Of a DNA stretch of 64,000 nucleotides, positions 49,310 through 61,588 are shown piece after piece. Source of the DNA: Rhodamnia argentea (Eukaryota > Streptophyta > Magnoliopsida > Myrtales > Myrtaceae). The stretch spans positions 5,952,001 through 6,016,000 of the forward strand of contig NC_063154.1 in NCBI RefSeq assembly GCF_020921035.1, read 5' to 3'. The notes under the pieces were generated by a model. The model was not told the DNA's origin. It saw only the letters and a list, made by a program, of their open reading frames with translations, and did not search any database. Numbering within the stretch: the stretch's first letter is position 1; every line of letters begins with the position of its first letter. The translations under genes and the position numbers were made by a program.

Positions 49310-49538
49310 GCTCCGTCTGTTTCGCAAAAAATAAATTGTTTGAAAAATACTTTCTTAAAAATGATCGCTTGTGTTTGTTAAAATAATTAGGCAATGAGAA
49401 ATGATTTTATTACCGACTATAATTGATGTCTTAATATTTTTGTGGATGATCAACGTATTTTTTGTCAATTTATTTTATAAGCATAAAGGACAATATTTTC
49501 TAAATAATTCTTTTTTTTTTTTGCGAAGCAAAAGAGGC
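49310..49538. mobile_element. Short TIR MITE, PIF/Tourist-like
   Basis: The left end GCTCCGTCTGTTTCGCAAAA and the right end (reverse complement GCCTCTTTTGCTTCGCAAAA) are imperfect inverted repeats. TAA is close to both edges, although one base separates the left TAA from the end. It aligns along most of its length with the copy at 475-681. Confidence 0.6.
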
Positions 49539-50203
49539 TAAGCACATTGCTTATCATCATTTAGCTATTGCAATTCTTTTCTTGATAGCAGGTCTTATGT
49601 ATAGGACCAACCGGGGCATTGATCATGGTATAAAAAGATATTTATTTTAGAGGCTCATAAAGGCCAAATAATTTCATCGACATGAGTGTTCTCTATCAAA
49701 GAAAAAATTTCAATTATTCCTTTTGGAACCCTTCTATATTAAATTAACATAGCAATAGAAAGAATACCATGCTACGCACAAATAAGAAAGATTGAGAAAT
49801 ACAATCATCTGATTTGATTCACGTGGGCAAGCTTAAGCTATCAATTCATGACTTTTTCAAGACTGACAAAGTAATTGCTATTCTGGACAAAGGTTTGGCA
49901 GAGACAAGGGAGTGCGTGCGTCTGTCTGCTCTATACCGAGTTAGAAAAACTCCGCCAGAAAAAGATCGGACATAACTTGATGCCGAGTCAGTTACTTACT
50001 ACAAACTACTGGCATCCATTATGCTCCTTAGTGGTTTTTTTTTTTCTTGTGGTAAACACACTTTTCCGACACAGAATGCAGCAAGCAAGACGGACATTCA
50101 TTTGACAATCTAGCCTTTTGAAGTCAATAAACATCGGTTTCATGCCGGATGGCTCCGCATCCACTACGGAATATCCATATGGAATTATAAGTTACTCCGC
50201 TTT
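49539..50203. other. Intergenic, nothing recognised
   Basis: No supported feature. Confidence 0.4.
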
Positions 50204-50211
50204 ACTACCGT

Positions 50212-50846
50212 TAGAGGTGTCAAATGAATAGGTCGGATTGGATTTTGGTTGGGTCGAATATGGTCCAACCCATATTGACCCATTTAACTCGTTTTGACAC
50301 ATTTTATATGGTACAAATTTAACGACCCATACCCAACCCGATCCGTATTACCTAAATACTTATATATCATGAAATATTATTTTTTTATAATTTAATAAGA
50401 AAAATAATATTGGTAACACCTTCATGCAGTTAGGTGGTTGGCAACGGAGGTAGGCGGCTTGGTTGGTGTGGTGGTGGGGGGGAGGGGGGGTTGGCGGGAG
50501 GCGGGCGGAGGGCAAAGGTGGCGGACGGTGAGGGGCAGCAGTAGGCGGAGGTGGTAGGGGCCGGAGGTGGCGGACGGCAGGTGGCGGTGGCAGGCAGCGT
50601 TTCAAAATAGTTTTTACTTTTTAAATTTTATTTTTTGTTTCTCTTACTTCTAAAAAAATAAAAATATATAAATTAATATAATTGAGGCCCATTTACAAGT
50701 GATGCTTGGAATGCTACAGTGCAGGCCATGGGCATAAAATGGGTCAAAAGTGGATTGAGTTAAAACTTATATTTGAATAGGCTTTATAAGCCTAAACCCA
50801 TATTTGACCTATTTTTTAAATCTGCTGACCCATAATGACACGTCTA
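50212..50846. mobile_element. Non-autonomous hAT-type element with GC-rich centre
   Basis: The ends TAGAGGTGTCAAATG and (reverse complement) TAGACGTGTCATTATGGGTC are inverted. The flanks ACTACCGT (50204-50211) and GCTACCGC (50847-50854) match at 6 of 8 positions with two transitions, as expected of an old 8-bp duplication. The centre (50430-50600) is a degenerate GGTGGCGG-type tract whose minus-strand reading is a false proline-rich peptide. 635 bp, no transposase. Confidence 0.65.
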
Positions 50847-50854
50847 GCTACCGC

Positions 50855-52379
50855 AGCCCCATGAAGATGGTAGCGGTCAGAAATGTCTCTTCACGTGATG
50901 AAAGTGTGCTTCTCAACATCGAGCGTGATCAAATATTGTGTGGATGGCAATTCTCGAGCTTGTGCTTTTTGGATGGATCGAGAATTTCTGATCAATTCCG
51001 AGCACGCACGGAATTGATCGCCTAAAAGAGAAAAAGAGAAAATAAAAAAAAAAGCCAGGTGCTTTAGCTTTTTGTGAAAGGGAGATTGGCGAATGTGGGG
51101 CACTCCGCTGACGATAGTGCGAGCCACACGTTACGTCATAAATTTATACCCAATTGCAATAGCCCCTCCAATTTCTTAAAAATCTTCACCATTCTAGCTC
51201 TTTTCTTCTAACTGTACATATAGACAATACAAAGATATGCAACTTTTGAAATAGATTCCGTGGGAGATAAAATGGAATTATCAACTTACACATTTGCCCC
51301 CGGATACAATCCTTCAAAATAACTAATTTAGGGAAAAAATGATTGAGATTCCTTAAAAGGATGATGTCATCTTAATAGTGGAAAGTAATGATCTATGATT
51401 TCTATTTCTGGCAACAAAAAATAACGTTCCATTCGTACCATTTGTTTCATTTCGAAAGACAACATCTCGTTCGCGACAAATTATGTCCTAACAGTAACTA
51501 TTGCGCATCATGTCGATCGACGATGTGACATGCGACATATAAAAATACGAAGGCCGATCCATTTCGATTGACGGGTCGCGCTCGCTCTGAATAGTGCTTC
51601 TAAAAGAGACCAATCAAATGGACAAAACTGAAGGGGGATGCTGTGTAAACATCCACTACCAGAAAGCTACGTAGTCATTTTCTCAGGAGCCTGCCCTTGT
51701 TTTTTCCCTAAAGTCGAGCACCTTCATAGCTGCTTTTCATAAGGATGTCGAATGGCTTTTTGCTGTATCAAAAAAGAAAAAAAACAAAGAAATGCGCGGC
51801 ACGCCCATGATAAAATTTTCCTAGCTGACATGGACAGATTATAGATTGTCATCCTTCTTGCAAACGTCAGGAACTTTTGCATGTCGTAGATTAATTTGTC
51901 CGAATTAACTTTATGACACACTAAATCTAGAAGATCTAAAAAGATAAATAGATCATGCTTTCAGGGTCTTCTACCTTTTTCTCATTTCCCACTAGCTATA
52001 CTTCTATTATCGCGAAAACAAGCTTATCTTAGGAAACTCGCTTTATGGGTGATTAGATCTCTCCTCGTGAAAATAAAGTTGTCTTGTAATTTACTTTCTT
52101 TTTTAATCTAGAATATGACCATGTGCTCATCGTGTGTGATTCTTGGGACCCCATTCCTTACTATTAAAGTAATAGATCATAACAGCGGATTTTCTGATTC
52201 CTATTGATTAAAATCGAGCTTAGTGACTCCATCTCTCTTGCCGGAAATCCCGTTATTGAGGTCACCCTCGGAATTGACAACGACGAGGAGGAGCCGCTGA
52301 GTCAAAGCTTTGATACCCGAAAAGATTGGTTTGACGATAAACCAAAAATCAAGATGAGAAAGAGAATATTGTCTTTACT
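50855..52379. other. Intergenic, nothing recognised
   Basis: A partly palindromic pair GAATTCTCGAGC.../GAATTTCTGATCAATTCCG lies at about 50950-51020. No supported gene. Confidence 0.4.
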
Positions 52380-52382
52380 TTA

Positions 52383-53925
52383 GGCTCTGTTTGTTTCACG
52401 GAAAATATTTTTCTGGAAAACATTTTCCCTAATTTCCGGTGTTTGGGGGGCAGAAAATGAGTGGTCAACGGAAAATATTTTCTGGTCAACAGAAAAAACC
52501 TTCTAAAAGTAAGGAAAACAATTTCCATCCGTAAAAATGGGGAAATCATTTTCCAGACTTTCGTTCACCCTCTCATCCTCACATTGCCCTATCGTAAACC
52601 CACACCCCCTCTCGTGCGGTCTTTCCATTTTCAGCTTCAGATTTGTGCCGTCCTCAATTCCTCTACCGAATCGAGCAACCTAAGGGAGCATCCCATCGTC
52701 CACGGTTCGAAGCTCACCGCGAGCCCTAACCATCGTCTCGCTCTGCTCGATCGAAGTTCCAAAGAAGCCTCGGTTCGGTCTCGCTCTGCTCTATTTTGGT
52801 GAGCTTAGGTCCGGGGGCTGTGATTGAAGTTTGTGTGAAAGTCGATTCTGATTAAGCATCGAATAGTAACCTAAACATACTCGGATTTGACTATGAAATT
52901 CTGGATTTGAATAGGTCCTTGGACATTGCATCTATATCCTCCGTTTGAACCGATCACCATGTGTTTGTTGATTTTCTTGAGTGAAGTCAGTCCACGAATT
53001 TGAGAAATGTTCTTTCGTATTAGTGCCTTTTGGAGTCTCATGCGTCTAAATTGAGACATGTCTGCTGTTGGTATGGAAGGCCTTGTCCTTCGAGAATTAA
53101 ATGATGTTTGCCCGATGAATAGTTGGAAGAGTTGCAGTGGATTTGTGCTAGTTGGAAGAGGAAAGCCATAGCTAACGTTGCTTGTGGGATTGCATGCTCT
53201 GTTGTTGTTTATCACATCCGATATAAGAGGAATATAAAACTTATGTAGTATTCTTCGTTCGGCAAACCTCTATACTTCTCGTGCTCTGTTCTTTCAATGG
53301 TGGTGTCATGATTTTAGAACCCTTCTTTTTGTTCGGTTGGTTAATCCGTTGTTTTCTTCTGAAATTCTGAAGTGAGTGTTGTCCATGGTGGCATCTTCTC
53401 CTGTCCTTGGCCATTTTTCCATTGCCCTGTAGCTAATGTGATGAACTCTTGTGGATTTATGGTATTTTTTTTTTTGTCGGAGGATTTATGTTATCAAGTG
53501 CAAGATTTAACTTGGATTTTGGAGTTATTTTTTACGAATCTTTTGGAAAAGAATTTTTGCATCTTGGCCATTTCGTTTTTCCGGATCTTCATTGAGGGGA
53601 GTGGATTTGGAGACGATTTTTATGTTGTAATTTTATCGAGATTTTTTTTATTAAAAAATTCTAGATTTTTGAGACGTTGTTGATTGGGCTGTTTATTTTG
53701 AAGAAAAAAAATGAATTTTCTTTATCAAATGGTGAAAAAATAATGTATGTCTATTTTGAAGGGAAAAAAAAAAGACGAATTTTCCTTACCAAACGGCGGA
53801 AAATATTTTCTGGAACGTTTTCAAGTTTTAGCCAAACACCGGAAAAGGAAGTCATTTTCTTGGAAAATGACTTTCCGGAAAACATTTTTCGAAAAAGTCA
53901 TATTTTCCGCGAAACAAACAGAGCA
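52383..53925. mobile_element. Long PIF/Tourist-like TIR element, possible captured leader exon
   Basis: The left end GGCTCTGTTTGTTTCACGGA and the right end (reverse complement TGCTCTGTTTGTTTCGCGGA) are inverted, with a perfect TTA on each side (52380-52382, 53926-53928). The arms contain the same GGAAAATATTTTCC phrases as the 36827 element. Inside, a GC-rich stretch at about 52565-52798 ends at a donor-like TTTTG/GTGAGC (52799) and is followed by intron-like T-rich sequence. That pattern suggests a captured leader exon plus intron. I could not identify a source gene, and no transposase is present. Confidence 0.65.
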
Positions 53926-53928
53926 TTA

Positions 53929-54357
53929 GTCACAAATCAATTGCCTTTTGGTATAGTGCGAGAAAATACGAAGGATTCCGCGAGAGTGGGCAATAAACCT
54001 TTTGCTAAGATTCCTTCGTGCGACTATCTTTTCCTTTTATTATAGATCATGATTCTCCGAAACATTACACGTCAGCTAGAAAAAGGCTTTGAGAAAAGAA
54101 TGGATATTCTATTTTGAGTCGATTTTTCGTCTCTCGTAGCTCGTAGGGTTAGCAACGTCTTTATACGCAAATCATAGGAAAAGTTGAAGTACCTCGACAT
54201 ACATTACAAAATCTACGAAATTAACTTTGCATGTAAATTGGGGAAAACTCCAATTTTCTCCCTTGTGAAAGCAGAACTGGCTTCCCAAAGTACTTACCTT
54301 AGTTTCTAGAGAAAACCCTACTTTTGTTTGATAAAAATAGGCAAAAACAGAAAGTCC
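53929..54357. other. Intergenic, nothing recognised
   Basis: No supported feature. Confidence 0.4.
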
Positions 54358-54988
54358 GGGAAAATTACAAAAAAAAAAATCCTAAACCTATCGCGTTTAT
54401 GCCGATTCAGTAATAAATCTTTCAATTGTGTCAATTCAATACTAAACTTTTTAGCGATTTGCTAATGTAATCATTCCTACCAATTTTAAACTGGAAAACA
54501 CCGAATTAGCGGTCTAGTCAACGTCGGCTATCCTATTTGGCGTACCAACGCTGATGTGGAAGATATTTTGAACCTTTTCTATTTTTTTTTTATTTTATCC
54601 TTTATTTTTATTTTTTCCTTATTCTATTTTCTTCATTTCTTTTTGTCAATAAGCCACAGTGAGGGACAGCCTTGCCTGTGGATTGCTAGGGCCTAGACGA
54701 GGCGACGCTTGCAGGCCCTCACCAGTGGCTTGCAAGCGTAGCTGGGCACTTGTTGGCCCAAAGAAAAGAGAAAAAAATAATTTACAATTTAAGGAAATTG
54801 TAAAATTGCAAAAAAAATTCAACTTTAGTGCCGATAGTGCCACTTTAGCAATTTCCGATCATTGGTCGGATTGGCTAAATTGACAAATTGTCAAAAAGTT
54901 TATAATGAAATTGATCAAATTAAAAGATTTAGGGATGAATTGACATAAGTGTAATAGATCTACGATTTTTTTTATACATATATTTTCC
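54358..54988. mobile_element. MITE with long inverted ends and GC-rich centre
   Basis: The left end GGGAAAATTAC is followed by an A-run and CCTAAACCTATCGCG. The right part repeats TAATGAAATTGATCAAATT and ends around ATATTTTCC. A GC-rich core lies at about 54655-54770. It shares its plan and phrases with the elements at 977 and 15603. The right border is approximate and no clean target duplication was found. Confidence 0.5.
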
Positions 54989-55681
54989 TAAAGAAGTTTT
55001 TTAATGAAGGCTGTTAGAATAATAGTCCGACAATACTATCGGTTATTTCCAACCACACGATCTCTCAATCAATTTCTGTTTTATGCAAAACACACGATAA
55101 TGGTGTGTGGATCTAGGATTGAAATTATACCGTCTTCGATAGCGTTGTCAATGAAACATTTTGCTTTTTTCAATAGGTTTATACGTACAGTCGAAGTCAA
55201 ACACACACATGAATGCTGGATCCATCCCCACCATTAGAAAGGAAAGAATAAAAGAAAGATCGATGGCTAAACCCACTATATCCCAATGCACCAGAAAGTA
55301 GGTGGTGCATCATCAAACTTTTAAGAGGGAACCTCGTTTCAAGTTTCTCCAAAAAGGCTACATATGAAAAATAAGAATTGATGGAACCTCCAATTCCATG
55401 GCGGCACGCATCGTGTCTAACGACGTATGGCCCAACTCATGCTTTCAAGTCTCGAAGTTTCTTACGTGAAATATAAGACGCACATGATCGAATACTTCAC
55501 CAAATTTACTTTATGAACCGTATGTACTGTAGGCAATGGTGCCTATCCTTTTGGAATGAACGTAGAACAATCGTCCTTTCATAACCTTTCTCTGGCTATG
55601 TAGGGTATGAACACATTTGGTAAAGTGCACGGGCAATGGCTGAATTATCCACACCCAGTTATGAAACACTACTCGTAGTAA

Positions 55682-55721
55682 AGTATGCTCTATATGCGAT
55701 TGCGAGTATATAGAGCATACT
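55682..55721. repeat. Perfect 14-bp hairpin
   Basis: AGTATGCTCTATAT (55682-55695) is perfectly complementary to ATATAGAGCATACT (55708-55721) with a 12-nt loop. It lies between the 54358 MITE and the 55876 hAT element. It is too short for a plant microRNA precursor by usual criteria. Confidence 0.7.
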
Positions 55722-55789
55722 GTGCATGATGAAGCGCATGTAGATCAAGTGAATGCAAACTACGCAAATTAACAAAGGGCGTTGTGACG

Positions 55790-55793
<4 letters not shown>

Positions 55794-55832
<39 letters not shown>
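55794..55832. repeat. (GA)19 microsatellite
   Basis: Perfect dinucleotide tract 44 bp left of the hAT element at 55876. Confidence 0.95.
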
Positions 55833-55836
<4 letters not shown>

Positions 55837-58626
55837 GCTGAGCGGCATTGACGGGGCTGCCTAAATGGCGGAAGTTAGGGATGATCGGTCCGGTTCTCCT
55901 AAAAAATTTAGAACCGGACCGGTGGTCCCGATTCCCATTTTTTGGAACCGCGAACCGGACCGGCCACCCTAGGAACTAGGAACCGGACCGGACCGTCGGT
56001 CCAGTCCGGTTCTCAATCGGTTCCAAGGACCAATAAGCAAAAACTTCTATACTGCCAATGGACCTACCTCTTAGTACAGTGGATACATATTTGACATGGA
56101 AAGCATCGAAGACCTGAATGCACATGCATTGAATGAAAACATATGTAGTATTTACATTTTTAAAGAGGGTGCCCATGGTCCAAGCTTTAAAATTCAACAA
56201 CAATTCAATGCATCCTCGTATGATCATCAATAGCACATTGAAAGCACACCCAAAGGGGGGGAGAGGGGGAAGATGATCACCGGACATTAACTGAAATGAC
56301 AATAAAATAGAAAAATGAGAAGATTTCTTGACTTCAAGTCCTTTCTTGATATTTGATGGATGAAGCAAAAGTGCGGGCAACCTGCAAAAAGTATATATAA
56401 GCAACGAACAATAGTTTTGAACTGGAAATAGAATTCATAGAAATCGAGCTCAAATAATGAATGAAAAATCTCACCATATATATTCCTCCCATCAACTTGT
56501 AAACTCTATTTACCGGTAAGCTTCAAATGAGCATCATCCATAGCTAAAAAAAGCAAGATATAAATTAAAGCATTCACTTGTTAGACATACGAAAGAAATA
56601 CAAGATATAAAAGAAAAGATATATCCACGACTTACCTCGACTCGAACTTCTCTGCATTTTCGATGCACTCTTCAGCATTAACTGGCTTGTTAATCCCTCT
56701 CAACCAATCTTGAGCGCAAATCAAAGCTTCCACCACTCTAGGGGTCAAAGAGCTTCGATAGCCATCAAGCACGCGACCGGATGTGCTGAAAGTGGACTCC
56801 GAAGCAACGGTTGTTACAGGAATAGTCAAGATATCCCGAGCCATCAAAGAGAGGATTTTAAACTTTTGGCCGGTAGTATTCAACCACATCAAAATGTCAA
56901 GAGTACGACTTTCTTCACGCGAGGCTTGAAGATACTTTTCGATCTCGGATAAATTGCCATCGGCCACTTTTTTGTCCTCATCCATAAAGTATTCGAACGC
57001 CTTGTCCCCATCGAAACTCACATCGAAACCCGCAGTGAAACGAACCTCATCTTTGTGACCTTTCTCATGGTCATTAGGATTCGAATTGCACTAGCATCAA
57101 TGAGAAGTTGACCATCCAAATGTTTGTCACCAGAAGGTCCGGAACCACAAGACTTCTCGTAAAAATTAAACAAGCATTCCAAGTAAGTCCTCACATAATC
57201 GCACCTCTCATTTACTATCTCATCATCATCATAGATTAGTTTATAGCAATATCGCACATATTTCATCTTTTTTCTTGGATCCAATATCATCACAATCAAA
57301 ACCATCATGTTCACTTTTTCAAAACTCCCATAATATTTGTTAAACTTTTCCTTCATTTTCACCCCCATAGATTTCACTCTAGGATCTAAAGCATTCTCCG
57401 CTTGTTTCAGAGTTTTATATAAACCAGCTATCACGTCAAAATAATCATTTAAAGTGATATACAATGTCCCAAATATCTTGTTGGTGGAATCATAAAACTT
57501 CTTCAAAAATATGTTAAGAACGCTCGCATTTTCCCAATCTTCCTGTTTAGGAATTTCATCTTCAAGCTTAGCTGAGGAAAAAGGATCATCTTCTTCTAGC
57601 CTTCCAAAAGTCTTTCTTAGCTTTAAGGCAGTGTCTAACATGAGGTAAGTGGAGTTCCACCTAGTGGAAACATCAAGACAAGCTGAGCCCTTATAAGTAA
57701 TCCTTACACTCTCAATACAAACTTGAAATGATTTAGCTCTCATGGGAGAACCCCCTCACATATCTAACAACGTTTCGAATACATGTACTAGAATCATGTA
57801 CCTCATGCAATCCATCCCTTACAATCAAGTTTAAAATATGAGCCGTGCACCTCATTTGTAAAACTTCACCATCTAAGATCAACAGCTTATCTTTTAGAAA
57901 CTTAGCTTTCATAAACTTAATGGCTACATCATTCAAACTAGCATTATCCACAGTAATCATGGACACATGTTTCTCTATTCCCCACTCATAGATGCATTTC
58001 TCAATCATTTTCCCAATTTCTTTGCCCTTGTGACTAGACATCATCACAAAATTGATGATCCTTTTGTGCAATTTCCAATCATCATCAATAAAATGTGCAG
58101 TGAGACATAAATAGTTCAAGTTCTGAGTAAAGCTCCATGTATCGGTCGTGAGTGCAACCCTAGACTTAAGCTTGCGAAAAAAATTCTTCAAACTTATTCT
58201 TTCAGCAAGATACAATTTCATGCAATCTCTAGCCATTGTAAATCTTGAGATGGGATTGAAAAGAGGTTATAGTTAGTTGATAAAATCACGAAATCCCACT
58301 CGTTCAATCAACGAAAAAGGTTGTTCATCCACTATAATCATCCGAACAAGCAATTGCCTACAACATTCCTAATCAAACTCCCATGTCGATAAGACGTTAG
58401 CACTACCAGTACTGGTATTTCCCTTAGTCATTTGAGTTCTATCCACTCTACATGGGACAAACAATTTTTGCTTCTTATCTATATTGCGAGGATACTTATT
58501 GCACCTGCTTAAGTGCTTCAACATAGCACAAGTACCATTATTAACACAATACAAATACCTTGCCTCACAATATTTGCAAAATACCTCGGTTTTCTCATTC
58601 TTATCTTCATTGCCTTTACGAAAATG

Positions 58627-61580
58627 TAGTCACGGCCGGTTCGGTGGAACCGCCGGTTCCGGTTCAGGAACCGGCGGTTCCGGTTCCACGAAAAGGTGGA
58701 ACCGGCGGTTCCGGGCCGGTTCCGGTTCCGGTTCGGAACCGCCGGTTCATTCCGATTCATTTTTAATAATAATTTTTAAAATAATAAATAATAAAATAAA
58801 TATAATAAATTATAAATTATAAAATACAATTAAATTGTACATTGTAATAAAATATGGGAAAAAAAAAAGAAGGAATGGGCTTGAACTTAATGAATTATCA
58901 TTAAGCGGCCTACATATCTTCTTGGGGATAGAAGAATCAAAACCCATGTAGTTCTTTTTACCTTTGAGAACCCCAACTTACCTCATCGTCAATCGTCGCT
59001 ACCCGTTGTGGTACCCGTGGCGGTGGTATCTCCAACATCATCGCTAAAAAATTCGTGTTCACGATCTAACTCTTGGTGTCGATATTTCGCCCTCGTCCAA
59101 TCGCCGACACAAGCTTGAGCTTCCACAGAATCCGGGCTTAATCTTGAACGGCGAGAGTCCAAAATTAATCCTCCAGAACTAAATACTTGTTTAACTGCAA
59201 CCGTTGAAGAAGGGGTTGCTAATATTTGACGAGCGATGAGGGCGAGAACTGGATACTCGATTTGGTGACTCTTCCACCACTTCGGGATTTCGAAATCTGT
59301 ACTATGTTCCGCATCACGAAACTCAAATTGAGTGGTTAAATATTTTTCTAATTCAGAAATATTACTTGTTGCCCCTTTTTATTTTTTTTTGCCTACTCTT
59401 AAGCATATTATACCCTCTACTAAGTGAACTACCACCTTCGCTACGTGAGGCAGTAGATTGTAAAGATCCGGAATCACTTAAACCATATCTACTACAAAAT
59501 TCTCCATATAATACTACTATAGATTCTTTAACATGTCCTAATATATTTGAAATATCTATTGAATCATCCAAATGTAAACAATCATGATAATACACATTCA
59601 AATAATCTTGTAAACCGTCTAATTTAATACGTGGATCAAAAACAATACCAACTAAATAGACAAGAGGAATTTGCAAATAATAATGCAACCATTTTTCTCG
59701 CATTACTAAAATAGTTTGACCTAATTTGGTATCTTTTTCATATTCACTAAAAACACTACTAATATTAACACACTCTATTAAAAATAAATGCGTTGTAGGA
59801 TAATAAATACCAGATAAAGTCTTAGTAGCATCATTAAAAATTTTCAAAATATCTAAAATTTTCTTGCAAACGTCCCAATGTTGAGGAAGTAAAGTAATTT
59901 CGGGAATATTTTGTGAAATAAACATACATAATAAATCTTTATATTCAAAAGTTTGCCGAAGCAACTCGTACGTAGAATTCCAACGAGTCGGAATATCTTT
60001 TGGAAATCTTCTTGGCCTTCTCCCATTTTCTTTACAAAATTTTCCCCACGATTTCATACATTGGGGACGACTCCATAAAAATTTAATTGCACTTTTTATT
60101 GGGGCGAGAGAAGTGTCAAGAGTTCGTAAACCATTTTGTACACATAAATTTAAAACATGACAAGCACATCTAATGTGAAAAAATTGTCCGCCAAAAGTGG
60201 GTTTGCAAATATTTTCTAATTCGGGAATAGAAGCGGTATTTGCGGCGGCATTATCAAAACCAATTGAAAATACTTTATTTATTAAATTATATTCTTCTAA
60301 AACTTGCCTAATTATTCTATAAATATTATGAGCCGAATGGCTTTCATCAAAAACTCGGAATGCAATAAGTCTTTTTGAATCATCCAATTGTCATCTATCC
60401 AATGACACGTGACACCCATATAAGAATGAATTTGCCAAGGATCACTCCAAATATCGCTACCTATATGCACACGTCCATTGAATTCCGCAAAAAATTTTCC
60501 TAAAGATTTTTTCCTTTTTTATAAAGATGAAAAACTTCGCGTTTAAGAGTATTTTTTGGAATAGTTGGCGCTTGCGGAACCAACGCAGTATTTATCAAAT
60601 ATTTCATATTAAAATTTTCACCAGTATTAAACGGAGCATGATCAAGGGCAACATATTCACCTAATGTTTGTTTATAAAGTGCTTCAGTGAAACGAAATAA
60701 AGGATGAGGCTTAGAAGTGGCGTACCCGGAAATTTGTTGTTGCGTATTGTCGATCCCCGCTTGCGTTGGATGTTTTTTCGTCAAATGCCGACGGAATGTT
60801 CCGTAGCCGTCTCCTTTCGTGAATTTATAAGTTTGCGAACAATATTTACATTTTACATTATACTTACCTTCGACTTCATCACGTACCTTGTCGAAGTGTA
60901 GCCACAAGTCCGATGTATTATCTCGGCCCTTCCGTTCCGACTCATTTGCCGTTGACGTTTCTTCGACACCGGTGGGAGGATGAAGACTTTCTTGTGTTGG
61001 GATGTGCTCGACGTTCGGAATCGGGACATAGTTGATATTATCGTCGTCGTCTTCCCAACTTGCATACTCACGAGAATCGTATTCATGAAAGGGATACTCG
61101 GAATCTCCCATAGCCATCTTGCCCTTGTCGGCATTTTCGCTTCCACTTGCCATTTTTGAGAGAATTGATCGGAAATCCGATTGAGAGAATTGAGTCGGGA
61201 TTGAGAGAATTGGGAGAATTTGAGCGATTTGAGAGGATTTCGGAGAGAATTCGAGAGATTGTTCAGAGAATTTGTGACAAAAATGAAAGGGGAAGCATAT
61301 GCATTTATAGGCAAGAATCATTTTTTTTTTTATATATTTTTTTAAAAATTTGGAAAGCAACGGCCCAAAGCCGCGGGGGGGGGGGGCCGGGGCGAGAGAG
61401 CCCAACGGCTCTCTGCCCCGGGCCCACTTTTATTTTTTTTTTATTTTTTTTTTTGCGGTTTGGAACCGCCGGTTCCGGGCCGGTTCCCACGTTTCCGAAA
61501 CCGTGGGCCCGGTCAACGGACCGGTTCCGGGCCGGTCAACGGGCTGGTTCCGGGCCCACGGGCCCAAATGGCCCCCTCTA
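58627..61580 (-). mobile_element. hAT transposon, copy 2, nested in the 55876 element
   Basis: Flanked by the perfect 8-bp duplication CGAAAATG (58619-58626 and 61581-61588), which is coding sequence of the host transposase. The ends TAGTCACGGCCGG and (reverse complement) TAGAGGGGGCC are imperfect inverted repeats. The left subterminal zone (58640-58750) is packed with palindromes of the form GGAACCGCCGGTTCC and GGAACCGGCGGTTCC; the right zone (61460-61575) has the same units. 2954 bp. It shares ends, gene order and the ACTTAATGAATTATCATTAA segment with copy 1 at 18865-25720. Confidence 0.92.
58990..61153 (-). pseudogene. hAT transposase pseudogene (copy 2)
   Basis: ATG at 61153 (MASGSENADKGKMAMGDSEY), acidic N terminus, BED zinc finger VKCKYCSQTYKFTKGDGYGT with RRHLTKKH (about 60775-60870), then the catalytic region with HIGSDIWS, YMGVTCHWIDDNW, IGFDNAAANT and GGQFFHIRCACHVLNLCVQN. 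After FDPRIKLDGLQDYL, the C-terminal dimerisation domain (PVLALIARQILATPSSTVAV...SRLSPDSVEAQACV) ends near 59000. At least two frameshifts are visible: near 60500-60512 (the frame ends KKGKNL-stop) and near 60378, where one A is missing from the A-run in IQKRL. It is otherwise well preserved, with a 340-codon uninterrupted core, so it decayed more recently than copy 1. Confidence 0.9.
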
Positions 61581-61588
61581 CGAAAATG

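Larger units (their letters stand above)
54989..55867. other. Intergenic; hairpin and GA microsatellite only
   Basis: No gene recognised. Holds the perfect 14-bp inverted repeat at 55682-55721 and the GA tract at 55794-55832. Confidence 0.4.

Noticed and set aside
50360..50605. Proline/histidine-rich 81-residue minus-strand frame
   Set aside because: Produced by the degenerate GGTGGCGG tract in the centre of a non-autonomous element; no start context or homologous fold.
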